A DNA stretch of 8,050 bases from JACPSX01 sp035288405 [NCBI: bacterium] (GTDB taxonomy: Bacteria > JACPSX01). The stretch lies in NCBI GenBank assembly GCA_035288405.1, contig DATEAK010000181.1, positions 1 to 8,050 on the forward strand, given 5' to 3'. Shown here one piece after another: positions 6,831 through 8,050 of the stretch. The translations under genes and the position numbers were made by a program. The notes beneath the pieces were generated by a model. The model saw nothing but the letters and a program-made list of their open reading frames with translations. It was not told where the DNA came from and ran no database searches. Positions within the stretch are counted from its first letter, which is position 1, and each line of letters begins with the position of its first letter.

Positions 6831-6840
6831 TCCTCCTCCT
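6831..6840 (-). promoter_or_regulatory. Strong Shine-Dalgarno of binding protein A
   Basis: AGGAGGAGGA, seven bases before the ATG at 6823. It fixes the start of A and predicts higher translation than the weak site in front of permease 1, as expected when receptors outnumber membrane subunits. Confidence 0.75.
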
Positions 6841-6975
6841 AGCGTTCCCTCCGGCGTGCGGTTCCAGGGGCCAGTAAACGGGAGACGCACATGGACGTTG
6901 ATACTCTTCGCCTGGGTGCTCGCTTTCGTAAGTGAATGTCACCCGCTTCGTGATCATGATGTGATTTTGGAACTC

Positions 6976-7004
6976 ACACTACAGGAAGTTGGACGAAAAA
7001 TCAA
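6976..7004 (-). promoter_or_regulatory. Candidate sigma-70 promoter for the transporter operon
   Basis: On the minus strand TTGATT (6999-7004) is followed after 17 bases by TAGTGT (6976-6981). The -35 box matches four of six consensus bases and the -10 box only three, so this is tentative, although spacing is ideal. Transcription would start near 6969 and give a leader of about 145 nt. An inverted TGTGA-N9-TCACA at 6960-6978 overlaps the -10 box and could be an operator; its spacing is not that of a CRP site. Confidence 0.3.
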
Positions 7005-7051
7005 GGGTTTGTGATAGGACATTACGGCAGATCGCGTGGTCACCAAGTCGA

Positions 7052-7070
7052 GGCCTCACGATGTGAGGCC
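7052..7070 (-). other. Perfect hairpin downstream of the toxin gene
   Basis: GGCCTCAC (7052-7059) and GTGAGGCC (7063-7070) form a perfect 8-bp stem with a three-base loop, 71 nt after the toxin stop. Outer arms GCAGATC (7027-7033) and GATCTGC (7081-7087) could enclose it in a larger fold. No U-run follows on either strand, so it is not a textbook terminator, but it may still end or protect the toxin mRNA, or be a DNA-binding palindrome. Confidence 0.4.
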
Positions 7071-7141
7071 CGCATTCCTTGATCTGCAGCAAGCACAGAA
7101 ATCACATCATTCAGACATAGAAAAGTTGGTTCTTCAGGTCG

Positions 7142-7459
7142 TCAGCACGTCAGACGACTGAGCAGTTGTCCAACCCTCGCTGCAAGCTCTCGAGGAGAGC
7201 GCCGCCGAGCAACGATGATGCCCGTGTGCAGCCTTCCAGCTTCTAACCATTCTCGATGCAGGGACTCAAAATCGACTCGGTTGTGAGTAAGAAGAACTCG
7301 GCCTGCCTCAGCCACAGAGGCAAGCTGCTCCGAATCCGATCGACCGAGTTGCCCGACATCCCTTGTAGTCACTGCGTCGAATCCGCGTGCCCGCAGTATT
7401 GCAGCTACCACGACAGACACATCCTCATCGAGGTAGAGCGGAGCAGGACCCTTAGGCAT
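7142..7459 (-). CDS. DUF5615 PIN-like protein, predicted toxin nuclease
   Basis: A 105-residue protein of the DUF5615 (Mut7-C/PIN-like) family, predicted to cut RNA as the toxin of a type II toxin-antitoxin pair. It carries the acidic cluster LDEDV (10-14) directly after the first strand, then GFDAVTTRDVG (26-36), GRSDSEQLA (39-47) and LLTHNRVDFESLH (56-68), ending in HTGIIVARRR (78-87). Asp11, Asp13, Asp34, Asp42 and Asp63 are candidate metal or catalytic residues by position. Position 60 is Asn, where some relatives have Asp. Its ATG overlaps the antitoxin stop (ATGCCTAA, 7452-7459) and has no clear Shine-Dalgarno of its own, so its translation probably depends on ribosomes finishing the antitoxin. 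The family assignment is from recognised motifs; toxicity is inferred from known DUF433/DUF5615 pairs. Confidence 0.88.
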   Translation of the reverse strand: MPKGPAPLYLDEDVSVVVAAILRARGFDAVTTRDVGQLGRSDSEQLASVAEAGRVLLTHNRVDFESLHREWLEAGRLHTGIIVARRRSPRELAARVGQLLSRLTC

Positions 7460-7736
7460 TCGAGCGTACTGCCGGGTGCATCAGGTCGTCGGGCACCTGA
7501 TTGCGGTCAAAATATGCCTGGATCTCGGCCTGGTGATCCGCGTAGTAGCTCAGCGCGTCAAAAACTTGAGCGAGAGTGAGATGCGGAAGATGGGCAGGAA
7601 TTTCCTCCGGGGTGACCCCAAGTCGCCACAGCTCCACGATAGCCCGCACCGGAGTCCTGGTGCCCGCAATGATAGGCTCCCTACTAAGGATCCTCTCATC
7701 CCGCACAATGTAGTGGTGTTCGGTTGCAATCGTCAT
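7452..7736 (-). CDS. DUF433 family antitoxin
   Basis: A 94-residue protein of the DUF433 family, which carries a winged or simple helix-turn-helix and is regularly found before DUF5615 or other PIN-like toxins. The hallmarks are EPIIAGTRTPVRAIVELWRLG split at 20-29 and 30-40, then VTPEEIPAHLPHLTLAQVFDAL (41-62) and YYADHQAEIQAYF (64-76). It should neutralise the toxin and bind its own promoter. The ATG at 7736 is chosen because GGGAGAGG lies at 7741-7748, the family domain begins about 17 residues later, and a possible promoter -10 box at 7815-7820 would put the longer start at 7805 almost at the transcript end. The last eight bases overlap the toxin gene. Confidence 0.9.
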   Translation of the reverse strand: MTIATEHHYIVRDERILSREPIIAGTRTPVRAIVELWRLGVTPEEIPAHLPHLTLAQVFDALSYYADHQAEIQAYFDRNQVPDDLMHPAVRSNA

Positions 7737-7761
7737 GGCGCCTCTCCCTATCACGTCAGGC

Positions 7762-7784
7762 CAGGATGCCAAGCAGCCATCCTG
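7762..7784. promoter_or_regulatory. Inverted repeat before the antitoxin, candidate operator
   Basis: CAGGATG (7762-7768) and CATCCTG (7778-7784) are perfect 7-bp arms around nine bases, between the possible promoter and the antitoxin ATG. Arm centres are 16 bp apart. Type II antitoxins commonly repress from such sites, so this is a reasonable operator; it could also form a leader hairpin. Confidence 0.35.
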
Positions 7785-7814
7785 CCTATGTCTGTACTTC
7801 TTCAACCAGTGCCT

Positions 7815-7823
7815 ATTTTACCA
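7815..7823 (-). promoter_or_regulatory. Possible extended -10 promoter of the toxin-antitoxin pair
   Basis: On the minus strand TGGTAAAAT fits the extended -10 pattern TGN-TATAAT with five of six bases in the hexamer. No good -35 box stands 17 bases upstream, which extended -10 promoters can tolerate. Transcription would begin near 7808 and leave a leader of about 70 nt that includes the inverted repeat at 7762-7784. Confidence 0.35.
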
Positions 7824-7896
7824 CGAACTGCCACCTCCCATCTCCCTCCTTCGCCAAAGAACTTCTCTCTGCCCCCTTCGTTGAAGGGAAGCCCCA

Positions 7897-7965
7897 TTAT
7901 CCCTCGCGCATCCTCCGCCAGAGTTCCAACAGCAGCCCCGCCGCCCCGTCGAATGCTACCAGGTA
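7897..7965 (-). pseudogene. Short open remnant after an in-frame amber codon
   Basis: On the minus strand, after a TAG at 7966-7968, the same frame stays open for 22 codons (YLVAFDGAAG, then LLLELWRRMREG) to a TAA at 7897-7899. The frame before the TAG is also open to the window edge (about 27 codons from 8049). The peptide looks protein-like and amphipathic, but no start or family is recognised. It may be the decayed 3' end of a gene interrupted by the repeat-like element, or chance. Nothing else gene-like is seen in 7737-8050. Confidence 0.2.
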
Positions 7966-7991
7966 CTAGCCTGCCTCGGACACCGGCAGCC

Positions 7992-8016
7992 GCCTGTCTG
8001 CGTGCGACGCACAGGC
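7992..8016. repeat. Palindromic repeat-like element
   Basis: GCCTGT (7992-7997) pairs with ACAGGC (8011-8016) and GCGT (8000-8003) with ACGC (8007-8010), giving a ten-pair stem with a two-base bulge and a GCG loop. Alternative 8-bp arms GCCTGCCT (7969-7976) and AGGCAGGC (8013-8020) compete for the same bases. The sequence just before it, CGGCAGCCGCC (7984-7994), recurs at 8040-8050, exactly at the window edge. This has the look of an interspersed palindromic (REP-like) unit, perhaps in more than one copy; copy number cannot be seen from here. Confidence 0.4.
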
Positions 8017-8050
8017 AGGCCAGTCCATCTGAACCTTCGCGGCAGCCGCC

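Larger units (their letters stand above)
6956..7110. repeat. 12-bp perfect inverted repeat enclosing 155 bp
   Basis: ATGATGTGATTT at 6956-6967 and its exact reverse complement AAATCACATCAT at 7099-7110 face each other across 131 bp in the region between the toxin gene and binding protein A. The match stops cleanly at 12 bases on both ends. The enclosed part holds the hairpin at 7052-7070 and the candidate promoter. It could be two inverted sites for one regulator or the ends of a tiny non-autonomous element. The only sign of a target duplication is a TC dinucleotide outside each end, which is weak. Confidence 0.5.

Noticed and set aside
5981-6877. Plus-strand open frame of 298 codons
   Set aside because: It is antisense to receptor A, which has a signal peptide, family motifs and a strong ribosome site. 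The plus-strand product has no recognisable domain and is a shadow.
6960-6978. CRP/FNR-type operator TGTGA-N-TCACA
   Set aside because: The half-sites are nine bases apart, whereas CRP needs six, so it is kept only as an unnamed inverted repeat near the candidate promoter.
7874-7888. CCCTTC-GTT-GAAGGG hairpin as a terminator
   Set aside because: The stem is only six pairs and no T-run follows on either strand.
7724-7969. Plus-strand open frame of 81 codons
   Set aside because: Low-complexity Ser- and Pro-rich product from a pyrimidine-rich stretch, overlapping the antitoxin start and its likely promoter; no ribosome site or domain seen.
1-8050. CRISPR array, tRNA or rRNA genes
   Set aside because: No regularly spaced direct repeats, no cloverleaf-like sequence with conserved TTCGA arm, and no rRNA core sequence were seen.

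Overview
The window is about 8 kb of moderately GC-rich bacterial DNA (mid-to-high fifties percent by eye), and every gene I can support lies on the minus strand. Dense minus-strand coding, good Shine-Dalgarno sequences, and several NMT1/THI5-like (SsuA/TauA-type) substrate-binding proteins beside a DUF433/DUF5615 toxin-antitoxin pair suggest an environmental bacterium. Lineages with many such binding proteins include uncultivated Desulfobacterota, Methylomirabilota/Rokubacteria, Tectomicrobia and some Betaproteobacteria. No rRNA or taxonomic marker is present, so the lineage is a guess.

In transcription order (high to low coordinates) the layout is as follows. 7737-8050 is a non-coding or remnant region with a palindromic repeat-like element and a possible promoter. 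7452-7736 and 7142-7459 are a translationally coupled DUF433 antitoxin and DUF5615 PIN-like toxin. 6824-7141 is a 318-nt intergenic region with a perfect 8-bp-arm hairpin, a 12-bp inverted repeat and a candidate promoter for the next operon.

That operon is a tight run: binding protein A (5840-6823), permease 1 (5068-5829), permease 2 (4255-5067), binding protein B (3248-4240), a binding-protein-fold protein C with no signal peptide (2359-3240), binding protein D (1306-2316) and binding protein E (88-1161). A further gene, of which only the Shine-Dalgarno and first five codons are visible, starts at position 17. From A to C the gaps are 0-14 nt, and later gaps widen to 42, 144 and 70 nt.

Together these look like a NitT/TauT-type ABC importer with two non-identical permeases and an expanded set of receptors. 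Signal-bearing receptors A, B, D and E would collect small organic or inorganic anions, or related compounds, in the periplasm and deliver them to the permease pair. No ATPase gene is visible; it may be the truncated gene at the left edge or lie elsewhere. The substrate cannot be named from sequence alone. The most unusual points are five binding-protein-fold genes for two permeases, the cysteine-containing leaderless protein C, loss of the usual EAA-loop glycine in both permeases, and the repeat structures in the two intergenic regions.
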